Source: CAIZQW01 sp037133395 (GTDB lineage: Bacteria; Verrucomicrobiota; Kiritimatiellia; RFP12; UBA1067). Taken from it: DNA of 64,000 bases. The stretch is from contig JBAXOG010000003.1 in assembly GCA_037133395.1 (NCBI GenBank), positions 1 to 64,000 on the forward strand, read 5' to 3'. A program made the position numbers and the translations under genes. The notes beneath the pieces were generated by a model. It searched no databases. It saw only the letters and a list, made by a program, of their open reading frames with translations, and had not been told where the DNA came from. The first letter of the stretch is position 1; every line of letters starts with the position of its first letter. This document shows positions 33,614 through 43,198 of the stretch, one piece after another.

Positions 33614-36472
33614 ATGAAGATTCGAACACTCGTCTGTATTTTATTTACGATGACGTTGTCAGCCAAGACGTTGACGAATGAGCGGTATCGCATCGAGGTC
33701 GAAAGCGACGGGATTTTGAGCGTTGTAACGGGAAGCGGTGTACCGATGCGCCTCGCCCCTTCCTTCACGGTTCTGTTCAGCGCGAAAGATCCGGGGTATC
33801 ATCGCAACAACAGCAATATCGGACTGGCGAAACGCACCTCGATCCGTTGGACCCGATATGAGCAGCCGCTGGCTGAGCTGAATCGCTGGCTGACCGACGA
33901 GTTGAAGCTGGACGTGGTCGTCTCGGAGGATGCGAAGGGACGTCGGACGTGGAGCTACAACAAGGGTAAATCGATCCTGACAGGTCCTTATGCGCAGGGC
34001 ACAACCAATCCTTTCCTGGTTGGCGAGCGGTTTGATGTGCTTCCGATCAAGACCACGCAGGTCGGGCGAATCATTCGGTGGGACTTTGCTCCGCAGCCGA
34101 AATTTGTTCTTTCTGCGCAGATGGCCTTGCCGGAGGGAGGGAAAGATCCTGAGATCAGTTACACCCTGAACGCTACGCAGGATGGATTCTATTCGGTGGC
34201 CTTCACGGGTTCACCCGGATTCGGCGAGAAGGAGTTTGTTTCTGTGCCACAATTGGCGACCGGCTATGGACGTTACTTTCATCATGTGATTGCCGAAGTG
34301 ACCGAAAAACTGCCTCGGGCTCACGTGAGTGACGGAAAGCGAAACCTTCTGCTGGCGGTTCATCCGGATGATGTTCCTTTCCTGCCCAATCTCGTTACTT
34401 TTCAGACCTCGCGCTTCGGAACCATGATCCGCAAAGAGAAGGGCTTTTTCACACCGGTCATCTTTTCGCCCTTGATGGGAACAGACCCGTCGAAGATGAA
34501 GAAGGGGGATTGTCGCCGTGTCCGCCTCTTGTTCGTTTCCAAAGATGGCGACTGGCAGGATGCCTATCGGTATGTTGCTGAAAACATTTATGGGCTGCGC
34601 GACATGCGCGACAACACGGGGTCGGGTTCGCTCTCCTCGGCCATCGAACGTATCTTCGCCTTTCTGTCGAACGCGAACGGCAAGAATTATGCTATGTGGC
34701 ATGATGAACAGAAATACTACAACTACTGGTCTGACCTGTCGGGCATCTTTAAACCCTTTTCGCCGCTGTATGGGTTGAGTGCGGCTGTTGTTCTGGATGA
34801 CGAGTCATTCTATCGGTCGCGTGCCTTGCCTGCGATGGAGTTTGCGCTTTCCCGCGCTAACAATATGTTTTATCCGTATGATGTGAAAAACAACGGCATG
34901 GCCAGCCGTATCAATCGCGAATTGGGAAAGCCCTATATTCCCTTCGCGCAACTGGTGAGCGCCTGGGAGTTTTATCAGGGCAGAACCTATGCGTTCCGCT
35001 ATTATGCGGAACAGTCGAAGCCCTCCGCTCAACCTTTGGATCTGGTCGCATTAGCGCGGCTGAACCCGTCGTCCGATACGCTTGCGACCGCGAAGGCAAC
35101 TGGCCTTAAAGGGTGCAAGGGGCTTTCGGGCAATTATATGGATTTCCTTGAACTGTACGAGGCCGTGCCGGATCCAAAGTTGCTGGAGGCCGCTCGGACT
35201 CGGATCTATGCGCTGCTGTCCACGGGCTTCAATCTTTTCCCGACAGTGCCGGAACAAGAGATGGTTTTTGATGCCGGCGGCAAAGTTCCGGTTCACGCGC
35301 ACTCTTTCGGCCGACACGCGGCGTGGGGTTTCCCGCCGCCCGAGGGTCTGGAAACGAAAGAGCAGAAAGCGCCAGCCTGGCGGGGCTCTGAGATCGGGCT
35401 CGAATCCTTCTCTCATCATAGGGCCGAACTTTGGCCAAACAACCTGCCGCAAATACTCCGGGTGGCCTCTTTTTCGGATGACAACTTCCTGCGCGTGCTG
35501 GCGCGTTGGGGTCTGGTGGGCCGCTATGCGAACTACGCCGGAGACAACCGCACGGAACGCTCGTTGGTTACGGAATTGCCAGATGCGCCGGAACACCCGA
35601 TCTGGAAGCTGACCTATTCGTCGATCAACCCCGGCCATGCGTGGGAGTTCATCGGCGCAATGATTGATTTCCGCGTCACGGACTGCTTTGACCGGTCCGA
35701 CAAGCAGATCGCCTTTCCAGGCAACACGATGGCAGGCAGCCCTTTCCGCGTCCGAAATTACGGGGCTGTTCCCGGACGTTTTTATGATGAGCAGAACGTG
35801 CATCTGTGGATGCCTGTAGACTTGCTGAAGAGCGATAACCCGCAGGTCGAATGGCTCGCATGCTGGGGTAACGGCAAGCTGTATTTAGCGTTCTGGAGCC
35901 AGTCTTTCAAGGAAGAGGCGGTGACGGTTCAACTGAACTCGGCGCGGGCCACGGTGCCGCGTGACGCGACGATGCGCCAGTGGCAGAATAATAAAGTTGC
36001 CGCCGAGACCGGCTATTCCGGTGAAACGCTGACCTTCCGTCTTCCGGCCAAGGGCATTCAGGCCTTTGCGATTGATCGGGTCCAGACGCGCAGGACCCTG
36101 CAGGCGAAAATGTTCGATCCCGCTTCGCCGGTATTGGGGCCGGACAGCATGCAATCGGTGCAGGCGCCCTTTGGCAAGGTCCATGGCATGTTGCTCTCCA
36201 TGGGGCGGGGGCTGACCAGCGCGTTTGTTTATACCGATGCGTTGCCGGAGCAGGTTATTACCGCCCGTCTGCGGTATCGGCAGGGCAGCGGTGAATGGAA
36301 GATTCTGCAGGATGATGTATTCCCCTTTGAGTTCTCAGTCTGGCTCGATGACCAGGCTGGTGACTTCGAGGGAATAATGGAAGTGGAGACCACGCGCCTT
36401 GAAAAACAGGAGAGCGGACGTGTGGTTTTAAGTTTTGCAAAATCAACTATTAATCCGGCCACTAAACAGTAG
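33614..36472 (+). CDS. Large secreted protein of the unrecognised family (paralogue 2, divergent)
   Basis: 952 aa with a signal peptide (TLVCILFTMTLSAKT). It shares the plan and several blocks of the protein at 27672-30593: LRDMRDN, LDDESFYRSRALPAMEFALSR, PAWRGSEIGLES, VGRYANYAG (~635), PGRFYDEQNVHLWMP, and GRGLTSAFVYTD. It is the most divergent of the three: the helical region differs and GYH after GRYAN is lost. The frame is open 123 bases upstream into the GH95 gene. ATG 33614 was chosen because AAAGGGG precedes it, it clears the upstream stop by 43 bases, and it gives a signal peptide. It may process a different linkage of the same polysaccharide. It ends the operon; a repeat-rich gap follows. 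Confidence 0.75.
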   Translation: MKIRTLVCILFTMTLSAKTLTNERYRIEVESDGILSVVTGSGVPMRLAPSFTVLFSAKDPGYHRNNSNIGLAKRTSIRWTRYEQPLAELNRWLTDELKLDVVVSEDAKGRRTWSYNKGKSILTGPYAQGTTNPFLVGERFDVLPIKTTQVGRIIRWDFAPQPKFVLSAQMALPEGGKDPEISYTLNATQDGFYSVAFTGSPGFGEKEFVSVPQLATGYGRYFHHVIAEVTEKLPRAHVSDGKRNLLLAVHPDDVPFLPNLVTFQTSRFGTMIRKEKGFFTPVIFSPLMGTDPSKMKKGDCRRVRLLFVSKDGDWQDAYRYVAENIYGLRDMRDNTGSGSLSSAIERIFAFLSNANGKNYAMWHDEQKYYNYWSDLSGIFKPFSPLYGLSAAVVLDDESFYRSRALPAMEFALSRANNMFYPYDVKNNGMASRINRELGKPYIPFAQLVSAWEFYQGRTYAFRYYAEQSKPSAQPLDLVALARLNPSSDTLATAKATGLKGCKGLSGNYMDFLELYEAVPDPKLLEAARTRIYALLSTGFNLFPTVPEQEMVFDAGGKVPVHAHSFGRHAAWGFPPPEGLETKEQKAPAWRGSEIGLESFSHHRAELWPNNLPQILRVASFSDDNFLRVLARWGLVGRYANYAGDNRTERSLVTELPDAPEHPIWKLTYSSINPGHAWEFIGAMIDFRVTDCFDRSDKQIAFPGNTMAGSPFRVRNYGAVPGRFYDEQNVHLWMPVDLLKSDNPQVEWLACWGNGKLYLAFWSQSFKEEAVTVQLNSARATVPRDATMRQWQNNKVAAETGYSGETLTFRLPAKGIQAFAIDRVQTRRTLQAKMFDPASPVLGPDSMQSVQAPFGKVHGMLLSMGRGLTSAFVYTDALPEQVITARLRYRQGSGEWKILQDDVFPFEFSVWLDDQAGDFEGIMEVETTRLEKQESGRVVLSFAKSTINPATKQ

Positions 36473-36482
36473 CGAAAATCAA

Positions 36483-36795
36483 GATTCACGCTAATCCGGA
36501 GAAGAGTTTGAACAGAAGCACGCAAAGTTCGCAAAGAAGAGACACTGTTGCGGCAATTATATTCGGGAGTACCCGAACAAAATTTCCGCAACGGTACTTC
36601 GGGGGAATTGGGGGCAATAAGGAAGAAACTCCAGAGCTCAGCACCTATTCATTTCTTCAACATTCTTTACGGAGCGGTGTTTTGCGAATTTTGATCCCGC
36701 TTCAGCGGGAGCAAGATACGCGAAACATTTTCTTCCTTCGCGTCCTTCGCGAGCTTCTGTTCAAACGCCCCTCCCTCTTCGGATTAGTGGGGATC
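36483..36795. repeat. Large inverted repeat with nested hairpins between two plus-strand operons
   Basis: The left arm (36483-36539, CTAATCCGGAGAAG, GTTTGAACAGAAGCACGC) is the imperfect reverse complement of the right arm (36732-36795). Between them are two perfect small hairpins: TTCGGG-AGTA-CCCGAA (36562-36577) and TCCCGCT-TC-AGCGGGA (36695-36710). The right arm continues into GGGGATCAGTGCAGATTAGTGG. This fills most of the 479-base gap 36473-36951; I see no gene in it. The structure suggests a non-autonomous mobile palindrome, with possible transcription-terminating effect. Confidence 0.75.
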
Positions 36796-36903
36796 AGTGC
36801 AGATTAGTGGTGAAGTCCTTCTTCTGGGAGGTACTTGTGGGTAACAGAAAGGCCTCGCCAGAGGTCGAGACGGGTGGTGAAGGTTTGATTTCGCGCGGAA
36901 GTC

Positions 36904-36919
36904 GCCACTATTTAGTGGC
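36904..36919 (+). promoter_or_regulatory. Perfect hairpin upstream of the GH29 operon start
   Basis: GCCACTA-TT-TAGTGGC, a 16-base perfect dyad with a 7-bp stem, lies 32 bases before the ATG at 36952. It could be an operator or a leader hairpin of the six-gene GH29 operon. No convincing -35/-10 pair was found immediately around it. Confidence 0.4.
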
Positions 36920-36951
36920 TGGAGTAATAAGTGAAGAAAAAGGATGCCATA

Positions 36952-38772
36952 ATGATTAAGAAAATGTTGGGATTAGCTTTGGTTATGATTTCGTGTTCCG
37001 CGCTTGCGGCGGACCTTTCGCACGTGCCGCAGATCAGTGAGACGCCACAGCAGCACGATGCGCGGATGCAGTGGTTCCGCGATGCCAAGTTCGGGATGTT
37101 TATCCACTGGGGACCTTCTTCGGTCGGAGCCACGGAAATCGGCTGGGGCCGCAATGCGGCCCGGCCCTGGGATATCGGCAAGCCCAACAACGCCCGCCAG
37201 CGCACCGAGGATCCGGTTTACGACAACTACAACAAGCAGTTCAATCCAACCAACTACAACGCCGATGCATGGGTAAACTTCGCCAAGGAATGCGGCATGA
37301 AGTACATGGTGATCATCGCCAAGCATCATGACGGTTTCTCGATGTTCGACTCGAAGGTGACCGATTACGACATCATGGCGACACCCTATAAGCGCGATAT
37401 CATCAAGCTGTTTGCCGAGGCCTGCCACAAGAACGGCATAAAGCTGGGAATCTATTACTCCACCCGCGACTGGTATAACCCTGATTACCTGCAAGGCGAC
37501 AACGCCAAATATGATCAGTGGTATCGCACGCAGATCCAGGAACTGCTGAGCAACTACGGGCAAGTGGACGTGGTGTGGTTTGACAGCGTGGGCGGCAACG
37601 ATTGGGGTAAGTGGAAGTTCGATGAGCTCTTCGCGATGATGTACCGCCTTCAGCCCGGGCTGCTCATCAACAACCGGGTGAAGTTCATCGGTCCCAAGAC
37701 GCCCGAAGACCGCAAGCCCGCCTCGCCGGAAATAGAGAAGATGACCAAGGGCGATTTCGGCACGCCCGAAGGTGTCATCGGTGCCTACACCATCGATAAG
37801 GATTGGGAATCGTGCATGCGCAACGGCAGGGGCTGGAGCTATCGCGGAGAGGATGGGTTCCGGGAGCCCGACGATGCCATCCGGATGCTGGTCAGTTCTG
37901 TGACGGGTGGGGGCAATCTCCTGCTGGATTTCGCGCCGCGTCCCGACGGCACCTTTACCGTTGGAGACATGAAGGTGGGCCGGGCCGCAGGTGCTTGGCT
38001 GAAGAAATACGGGGAAGCCATCTACGGCACGCGTGGGGGGCCGTATCGGAACGGTTCATGGGGTGGCAGTTGTCACAAAGGCGGGAAGCTTTTTCTTCAC
38101 CTCTTCCCAAAACGCAAGGGCGCGTGGGTCTTTGATCTGCTGCCGTGCAAGGTGCTCTCGGCCCGCGTGCTGGGGGGTGAGCCGGTCAAATTCGCTCAGA
38201 GCGACAAGGAGCTATCCTTCCAGGTGGGCGAGGGCCAATACGATGCCCCTGTGACCGTGATTGAGCTGTCCTTGGATCAGCCTGTAAAGGACGGGACGAC
38301 GGTCGGCAGCGTACACGGCGAAGACCTGTCGGAACACGGAAAGATCCTCAGTGAGAACGCCACCTTGGAAATCAGTTCGCAATCGCGTCATGATCAGAAC
38401 GACCACGAGCGGTTGTTCAAAGGTGACAAGCCCAAACACGGCAAGGCGTTCCAAACGGAACCGGAAAATAACCCCTGGGCCAAAATTGATCTTGGCGCGG
38501 TAAAAAATGTGAAGGCCGTCATAATTGAGAACCAGGCCTTGGAGCGTCGAACCGCTGGGCTGATCCTCTCTGTCTCCGCCGATGGCCAGAAGTGGGAAAA
38601 AGTGTGGAAGGCAGAGCAATGGGATTTGAGTTGGACGATCCCCTTGACCACCTTCGAGACCGGCGCGGAGGTGCCCGGGCGCAAGGTGCGCTATCTCAAG
38701 ATGGAAACCAAAGGGGCCACCAACCACCCGCTGATTTTGCAAAGGTTCACTGCTTACGGAGACGATAGATAA
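36952..38772 (+). CDS. GH29 alpha-L-fucosidase with F5/8-type C-terminal domain
   Basis: 606 aa with a signal peptide (MLGLALVMISCSALAA). The GH29 barrel (~25-390) carries the classic FGMFIHWG (~47-54), AKHHDGFSMFDS (H125/H126), and nucleophile D211 in VDVVWFDSVGG. A beta-sandwich follows, then an F5/8 type C-like domain (~475-606: NPWAKIDLGAVKNVKAVIIEN, LILSVSADGQKWEKVWKAEQWD). It is the only GH29 in the window that keeps the canonical HWG. A near-duplicate is encoded at 43199-45061. ATG 36952 has AAGGA at good spacing; a GTG at 36931 with GGAG is an alternative. Its TAA shares one base with the next ATG (TAATG). Confidence 0.93.
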   Translation: MIKKMLGLALVMISCSALAADLSHVPQISETPQQHDARMQWFRDAKFGMFIHWGPSSVGATEIGWGRNAARPWDIGKPNNARQRTEDPVYDNYNKQFNPTNYNADAWVNFAKECGMKYMVIIAKHHDGFSMFDSKVTDYDIMATPYKRDIIKLFAEACHKNGIKLGIYYSTRDWYNPDYLQGDNAKYDQWYRTQIQELLSNYGQVDVVWFDSVGGNDWGKWKFDELFAMMYRLQPGLLINNRVKFIGPKTPEDRKPASPEIEKMTKGDFGTPEGVIGAYTIDKDWESCMRNGRGWSYRGEDGFREPDDAIRMLVSSVTGGGNLLLDFAPRPDGTFTVGDMKVGRAAGAWLKKYGEAIYGTRGGPYRNGSWGGSCHKGGKLFLHLFPKRKGAWVFDLLPCKVLSARVLGGEPVKFAQSDKELSFQVGEGQYDAPVTVIELSLDQPVKDGTTVGSVHGEDLSEHGKILSENATLEISSQSRHDQNDHERLFKGDKPKHGKAFQTEPENNPWAKIDLGAVKNVKAVIIENQALERRTAGLILSVSADGQKWEKVWKAEQWDLSWTIPLTTFETGAEVPGRKVRYLKMETKGATNHPLILQRFTAYGDDR

Positions 38773-40157
38773 TGAAGATGAAAACGATAAAACTACCTTG
38801 CATGCTTATGCTGCTCATGCTGGCCGCAGGTTGGCTCCGGGCCGGGGAACCGGCCCAGTCGAGACGAGATGCATTCAGCGCCATGCGCTATGGAATCTTC
38901 ATCCACAATGTTTACAAAATAACCGGCGCACCGGTCGGGGTAAAATATGAAACCCCTGACGAGTTTGCCAACCTCTTTGATGTCCGGACGTTTGCCGACC
39001 AGATGTCGGAAATCGGTGTCGAGTATGTGATTTTCACCGCATGGCACGAGGGGATGTTCTATCTTGGTCCCAATCCGGCCATTGACAAATGGCTACCGGG
39101 GCACACGACCAAGCGGGACCTCATTGGCGACCTTGCGGATGCGCTTGCAGCGAAAAGAATCGCGCTGGTGCTCTATACCTCTCCGAATGACGCAAAGCTG
39201 TCCCCCGAGGAACAGGCCAAGGTCGGTTTCATCAAGAATGACAATACGCACCCACCCATGCCTGTGTTCAACGACTTTATGAACGAGGTTTATGCTGAGG
39301 TTGCCGGCCGCTGCAGTAAGAAACCGAATGTGCTGGGCTTCTTTTGGGATGGCTGGGCTGACGGAGGCTTTCGCCTCGATGTGAAACGTCTGCGCACCAC
39401 GCTGCGCAAGCATTTCCCGGAGTCCGTTGTCCTGTCCCAAACTCCTTGTCCGGGCATCATCGACTTTCCTTATTATGCGAAAGACTACAACCGTCCGAAG
39501 GCTGATGATGTCGATCTGATCCCCGTGCGCTCGATTGGCCAGTGCGCCACTTTCGCCGGACCTTGGTGGCGTCCCTCAGGCGGTCGGCCAGGCAAATCCA
39601 AGTTTTCCGCTGAAACCATCTTCAGGTTCACCGTGCTCAATGCCGGTGCCGACGGTCCTGGGGGCATGGGGTGGGCGGTGTCCCCTCTTGCGGATGGAAA
39701 AACCTGGGGTTCCGATGACAACGAACCCTTGCCAACCTTTCGAGTGGTCAACAATTACATCCGACCGATCCGGGAATCCATCTGCGGCGTGGCACCGAGC
39801 CGCAACTGGACGCTGCCGAACGGGAGCAAGTTCTCCACCGCACCTGCCTATGTGGCCGCGCGAAGTCTCGACGGCAAGAGGGAATACGTGCATGTCCTGA
39901 AGCCGAGAGACGGGAAGAGCGTCACGCTCACGAAGCCCGTTGAAGAGTTTATTAGCGCCCGGCTTTTGGTCAGCGGCCACCCCGTGAAGATCGAGGCGGG
40001 AACGGACTCCCTCGTGTTGACGCTGGGTCAGGATGATCAATGGGACCCGCTCGATACGGTGATCGTGCTGGAGAAGACGCCGGCAGCCCTCTCGGCGGAC
40101 AACGGAGCAGAAATTTACCCGCACAGAAAGAAGGCCAATGAAAACAGTGATTCCTAA
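38772..40157 (+). CDS. Divergent GH29-like secreted enzyme
   Basis: 461 aa with a signal peptide (LMLLMLAAGWLRAG). The GH29 fold is apparent in FSAMRYGIFIHNVY (~35-48), YVIFTAWHEGMF (~85-96, where GH29 has KHHDGF), and D193 in LGFFWDGWADGG at the nucleophile position. The HWG tripeptide and the histidine pair of the usual fucose site are changed (HNV and WHEG), so it may act on another sugar or be a distant branch. The C-terminal ~125 residues (RNWTLPNG, REYVHVLKP, LTLGQDDQWDPLDTV) are the same domain found alone at 23610-24281. Start and stop codons overlap the neighbours by 1 and 20 bases, so it is translationally coupled within the operon. Confidence 0.82.
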   Translation: MKMKTIKLPCMLMLLMLAAGWLRAGEPAQSRRDAFSAMRYGIFIHNVYKITGAPVGVKYETPDEFANLFDVRTFADQMSEIGVEYVIFTAWHEGMFYLGPNPAIDKWLPGHTTKRDLIGDLADALAAKRIALVLYTSPNDAKLSPEEQAKVGFIKNDNTHPPMPVFNDFMNEVYAEVAGRCSKKPNVLGFFWDGWADGGFRLDVKRLRTTLRKHFPESVVLSQTPCPGIIDFPYYAKDYNRPKADDVDLIPVRSIGQCATFAGPWWRPSGGRPGKSKFSAETIFRFTVLNAGADGPGGMGWAVSPLADGKTWGSDDNEPLPTFRVVNNYIRPIRESICGVAPSRNWTLPNGSKFSTAPAYVAARSLDGKREYVHVLKPRDGKSVTLTKPVEEFISARLLVSGHPVKIEAGTDSLVLTLGQDDQWDPLDTVIVLEKTPAALSADNGAEIYPHRKKANENSDS

Positions 40158-41412
40158 AGCGAAACAAAAATGGATTGCGCTGGCTGTGGTGTGTCTGGTC
40201 GGCACGGCTCAAGGTCAGGAGGCTAAAATCGAGAACAAGCTGGGCGTGGATGAAGACCGTGTAAAACATTTCAAGTCGCTCTCCACCAAAGAGAAGATCA
40301 TTTTCGCTGTCCAAGACAAAGAGCTCATCGCGGCGCGCGCACAGATGGCGGACCTTTCAGGCTCGGGCGAGAATCCTTACGTCGGGGGCTTTCCCGTGCC
40401 TCGCAGCTACTCCACTCACCCAAACTACCGTACAAAGCTCGAAACCAGAGCCGATGGGCTTTCCTACAAGCTGAAGATCTCGTATGATGAACAATTGCCC
40501 GGTTTACAGGGATTCTTAACCAACAATTTTATCCCCGCAGTGAAGAAGTATTGCGAGGGCGGGCAACTGAACGTCGATTTTGACTCCTTGAAATTCAGCA
40601 TCGCGGAAAGGCCGAATACGGATGACCTGAATGTTCAAGAAGACATCCCCTACAACATCCTTGGGAAGCGGGCCCTTGTGCTGGATCTCTACGTGCCCAA
40701 GGCGCCTCCAAAGTCCAAGGCTTACCCAGTTCTCCTTTTCTTCCATGGTGGAGGATGGCTTAGCGGGCATCACTACAGCAATCGTGCAGTAGCCATCTCC
40801 ATGGCCAAGAAGGGCTTTGCCACGGTAGTTGTGGAATATCGGTTGGGTGTTGAGGCGATCTTCCCGGCTGCTGTCTGGGATGGAAAGGCTGCCGTACGAT
40901 GGGTTAGGAAGAATGCGGACAAATACAAGCTGGATCCGAACATGATCCTCGTCAGCGGCGGGTCGGCCGGGGGCAACATTGCCGGTCTTGTGGGAATGAC
41001 CAACGGCGACTCGCGTTTCGAGGGCGATGGCAATCACAAGGAGTACTCCAGCGTAGTCCATGGTGTCATCGCTTACGATGGCGCCGTTCATCAGAGCAAT
41101 GGACTCTGGACGGGCGGAGGCGAAGGCAGGCCTGACCCCACGAAGGCAAATCCGTGGTTCTACAATGAGTCGATTCCGCTTTTCCACATCATCAGTAAAG
41201 ACGGTGGCGTGCCTATCCTCTTCGTCAAGGGGGGGAGGCCTCTGAGCATTTGGATCAAAAAGTATATCAACAATATCAAGGTGGATTGGCTGGATCATCG
41301 GTGGGTGCATGGATTTGAAGTTTTTGACCCGTCTAAAGATATCCTGGTCGAACAGCTCATGGAGTATTTCAAAAGTGACCGGTCGCTTTGGGCTGGGAAG
41401 TTGAACATCTGA
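40138..41412 (+). CDS. Secreted HSL-type alpha/beta esterase
   Basis: 424 aa with a signal peptide (IALAVVCLVGTAQG). Residues ~175-420 form an alpha/beta-hydrolase of the hormone-sensitive-lipase type: oxyanion-hole LLFFHGGGWLSG (~199-210) and nucleophile S276 in VSGGSAGGN. A likely catalytic His is in WVHGFEVFDP near the end. The N-terminal ~140 residues are of unknown function. Such enzymes remove acetyl or acyl groups from sugars, which often must precede fucosidase action. The ATG lies inside the 3' end of the preceding gene (20-base overlap) with GAAGG a few bases before it. An acyl esterase on a fucose- or rhamnose-containing glycan is inferred from context. Confidence 0.87.
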   Translation: MKTVIPKAKQKWIALAVVCLVGTAQGQEAKIENKLGVDEDRVKHFKSLSTKEKIIFAVQDKELIAARAQMADLSGSGENPYVGGFPVPRSYSTHPNYRTKLETRADGLSYKLKISYDEQLPGLQGFLTNNFIPAVKKYCEGGQLNVDFDSLKFSIAERPNTDDLNVQEDIPYNILGKRALVLDLYVPKAPPKSKAYPVLLFFHGGGWLSGHHYSNRAVAISMAKKGFATVVVEYRLGVEAIFPAAVWDGKAAVRWVRKNADKYKLDPNMILVSGGSAGGNIAGLVGMTNGDSRFEGDGNHKEYSSVVHGVIAYDGAVHQSNGLWTGGGEGRPDPTKANPWFYNESIPLFHIISKDGGVPILFVKGGRPLSIWIKKYINNIKVDWLDHRWVHGFEVFDPSKDILVEQLMEYFKSDRSLWAGKLNI

Positions 41413-41415
41413 GAA

Positions 41416-43188
41416 ATGAAAACTAGTCAAACATTGAGGGTTTCTTCAATTCTGCTCGTTTGCGCGAGCGTGGTGACGGTGACGCAGGCTAGTCCGGCGT
41501 CGCAGGTCGAGCAGTTTGCAGCCGCCAAAGGGCGCGAGTATGTCTATCAAATGGATCCGATTCCCGAGGGGCTCATCTCCGCACGGTTTCATCTCTGGAT
41601 TCCCGATTCCGTCAGCAGGACCGGAAGAATCCGTGGGGTAATCGCCCAGAACGGTTACAATTACGGCCTGATGCCGGAGGTTTTCCGCGCCGCGCATTGG
41701 AGAGCGCTGGCCTCCGAGCTTGGGCTGGCGCTCTGTCTCTACCGTGTCCAGGAGTCCAACCGCAAACACGCCGGTGGCCCGGGTAGCGCCCCGGTTACGG
41801 TTGCCGCGATTGAAGGCGGACTGGAGCATTTCGCCCAAACCCTTGGCCGCCCTGAACTCAAGCATTCCGGACTGATCTTCACCGGCCTCTCGGCCTCCGG
41901 GCGTCAAGCCATCTATCTTGGGAATGAGATGGCCGCACGGACCATTGCGGTCATCGTCTACAGTCCCGCCACCAACCTGCCTCATCCGCTGGATACAGGC
42001 GTTCCTGTGCTGATCAACATGGGCGGCCGCGATCTGAAGCATGGGAACCCGATAGGTTTAGATAAGCTGATTCTCGCGGCGAGGACCCAAGGCGCGCCAT
42101 GGCTGGGCCTGTTTCAGGCCAGAGTGCCGCACAACGGACACGGCGACCCCAGCTTCGTGATGGATTGGGCCCGCTGGGCAGTCAAAGCGCGCGTACCGGA
42201 AACCATTCCCGCCGATGTTCCGGTTCAGCTTAAGTCCCTTGCGATTGAAAAGGGATGGTTGGGTCGGCTACGTTTAAACTCCGACCTCAACGACCCGCAT
42301 CCCGAAGGCCCGGACGCGGCGACGGTCAGGCCTTGTTTTGGAGGCGCGGATGCTGCGAAGACCGCTTATTGGCTTCCGACTGAAGCGCTGGCCCGGGACT
42401 GGAAGGAGTATTGTCTGCGCCCCGACGTCCGTTTTGTCAATGGCATGGGTGAGGAGCCCGTGTTGCGTAACGAATCCTTCGTCAACTCGATCGGCATGCG
42501 TCTGGTGATGATTCCTGCCGGACAGTTCATCATGGGCAGTCCGGCCGATGAGGAGAAGCGGGCCGAGGATGAAACCCAGCACCCGGTCAGAATTACAAAC
42601 CCCTTCTACATGGCCGCGACTGAAGTCACTCAGGCTCAGTGGTTGAAAGTCATGACCAACAATCCCTCGGGCTTTTTGGCTGATGTCAATCCAGTGGAAA
42701 ATGTCAGCTATGATGACGCCTTGGCATTCTGTAAGGCCCTCAGCCGACTCGAGGGGCGGCCCTACCGTTTACCGACCGAGGCGGAATGGGAATATGCCTG
42801 TCGGGCGGGAACGGCGACACCCTTTCATTTCGGCTGGTCGATCGACACCGACCTGGCCAACTACCGCGGCGATGTCGGCTATGGCGGCGGAACTTCCGGC
42901 ATTGACCGCCGTCGGCCGGGTCCGGTGGCCCAATTTCCGGCTAATGCCTGGGGTCTTCATGACATGCATGGGAACGTGTTCGAATGGTGCGCTGACGGGT
43001 ACGGCCCGTATCCGACAGGCGCCTTTCCCGACCCCAAGGGGCCGCAGGACGGCACTCAGAGGGTTTTTCGCGGCGGGGCATGGTACACCCTGCCTCACCT
43101 CACACGCGCCGCTTTCCGGGGCATGTCCGCTCCGGGCTATAAGAGTCTGATGGTCGGCTTCCGAGTGGTTGCCGAAAAGAGGGGATAA
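41416..43188 (+). CDS. Alpha/beta-hydrolase fused to an FGE/SUMF1-like domain
   Basis: 590 aa with a signal peptide (SSILLVCASVVTVTQA). Residues ~30-265 resemble an alpha/beta-hydrolase; the elbow is GLSASG (S159/S161), a deviation from GxSxG. Residues ~355-590 form a formylglycine-generating-enzyme-type domain (MIPAGQFIMGS, TEVTQAQWLKVM, YRLPTEAEWEYACRAG, MHGNVFEWCADGYG, VFRGGAWYT...VGFRVV). True aerobic FGE needs a copper-binding cysteine pair near the C-terminus, in the region read here as RGGAWYTLPHLTRAAF. Both cysteines are missing, so sulfatase activation is unlikely. The domain has a C-type-lectin fold and may bind ligand. No sulfatase gene is in the window. It lies three bases after the esterase and 10 before a GH29 gene. 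Confidence 0.85.
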   Translation: MKTSQTLRVSSILLVCASVVTVTQASPASQVEQFAAAKGREYVYQMDPIPEGLISARFHLWIPDSVSRTGRIRGVIAQNGYNYGLMPEVFRAAHWRALASELGLALCLYRVQESNRKHAGGPGSAPVTVAAIEGGLEHFAQTLGRPELKHSGLIFTGLSASGRQAIYLGNEMAARTIAVIVYSPATNLPHPLDTGVPVLINMGGRDLKHGNPIGLDKLILAARTQGAPWLGLFQARVPHNGHGDPSFVMDWARWAVKARVPETIPADVPVQLKSLAIEKGWLGRLRLNSDLNDPHPEGPDAATVRPCFGGADAAKTAYWLPTEALARDWKEYCLRPDVRFVNGMGEEPVLRNESFVNSIGMRLVMIPAGQFIMGSPADEEKRAEDETQHPVRITNPFYMAATEVTQAQWLKVMTNNPSGFLADVNPVENVSYDDALAFCKALSRLEGRPYRLPTEAEWEYACRAGTATPFHFGWSIDTDLANYRGDVGYGGGTSGIDRRRPGPVAQFPANAWGLHDMHGNVFEWCADGYGPYPTGAFPDPKGPQDGTQRVFRGGAWYTLPHLTRAAFRGMSAPGYKSLMVGFRVVAEKRG

Positions 43189-43198
43189 AGAAATTAAG

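Noticed and set aside
36508..36807. Possible small gene of 99 codons in the 36473-36951 gap
   Set aside because: It is composed almost entirely of the inverted-repeat arms and lacks a ribosome-binding site.
42450..43188. Functional formylglycine-generating enzyme (sulfatase maturase)
   Set aside because: The fold is right but the two catalytic cysteines are absent and no sulfatase is encoded in the window.
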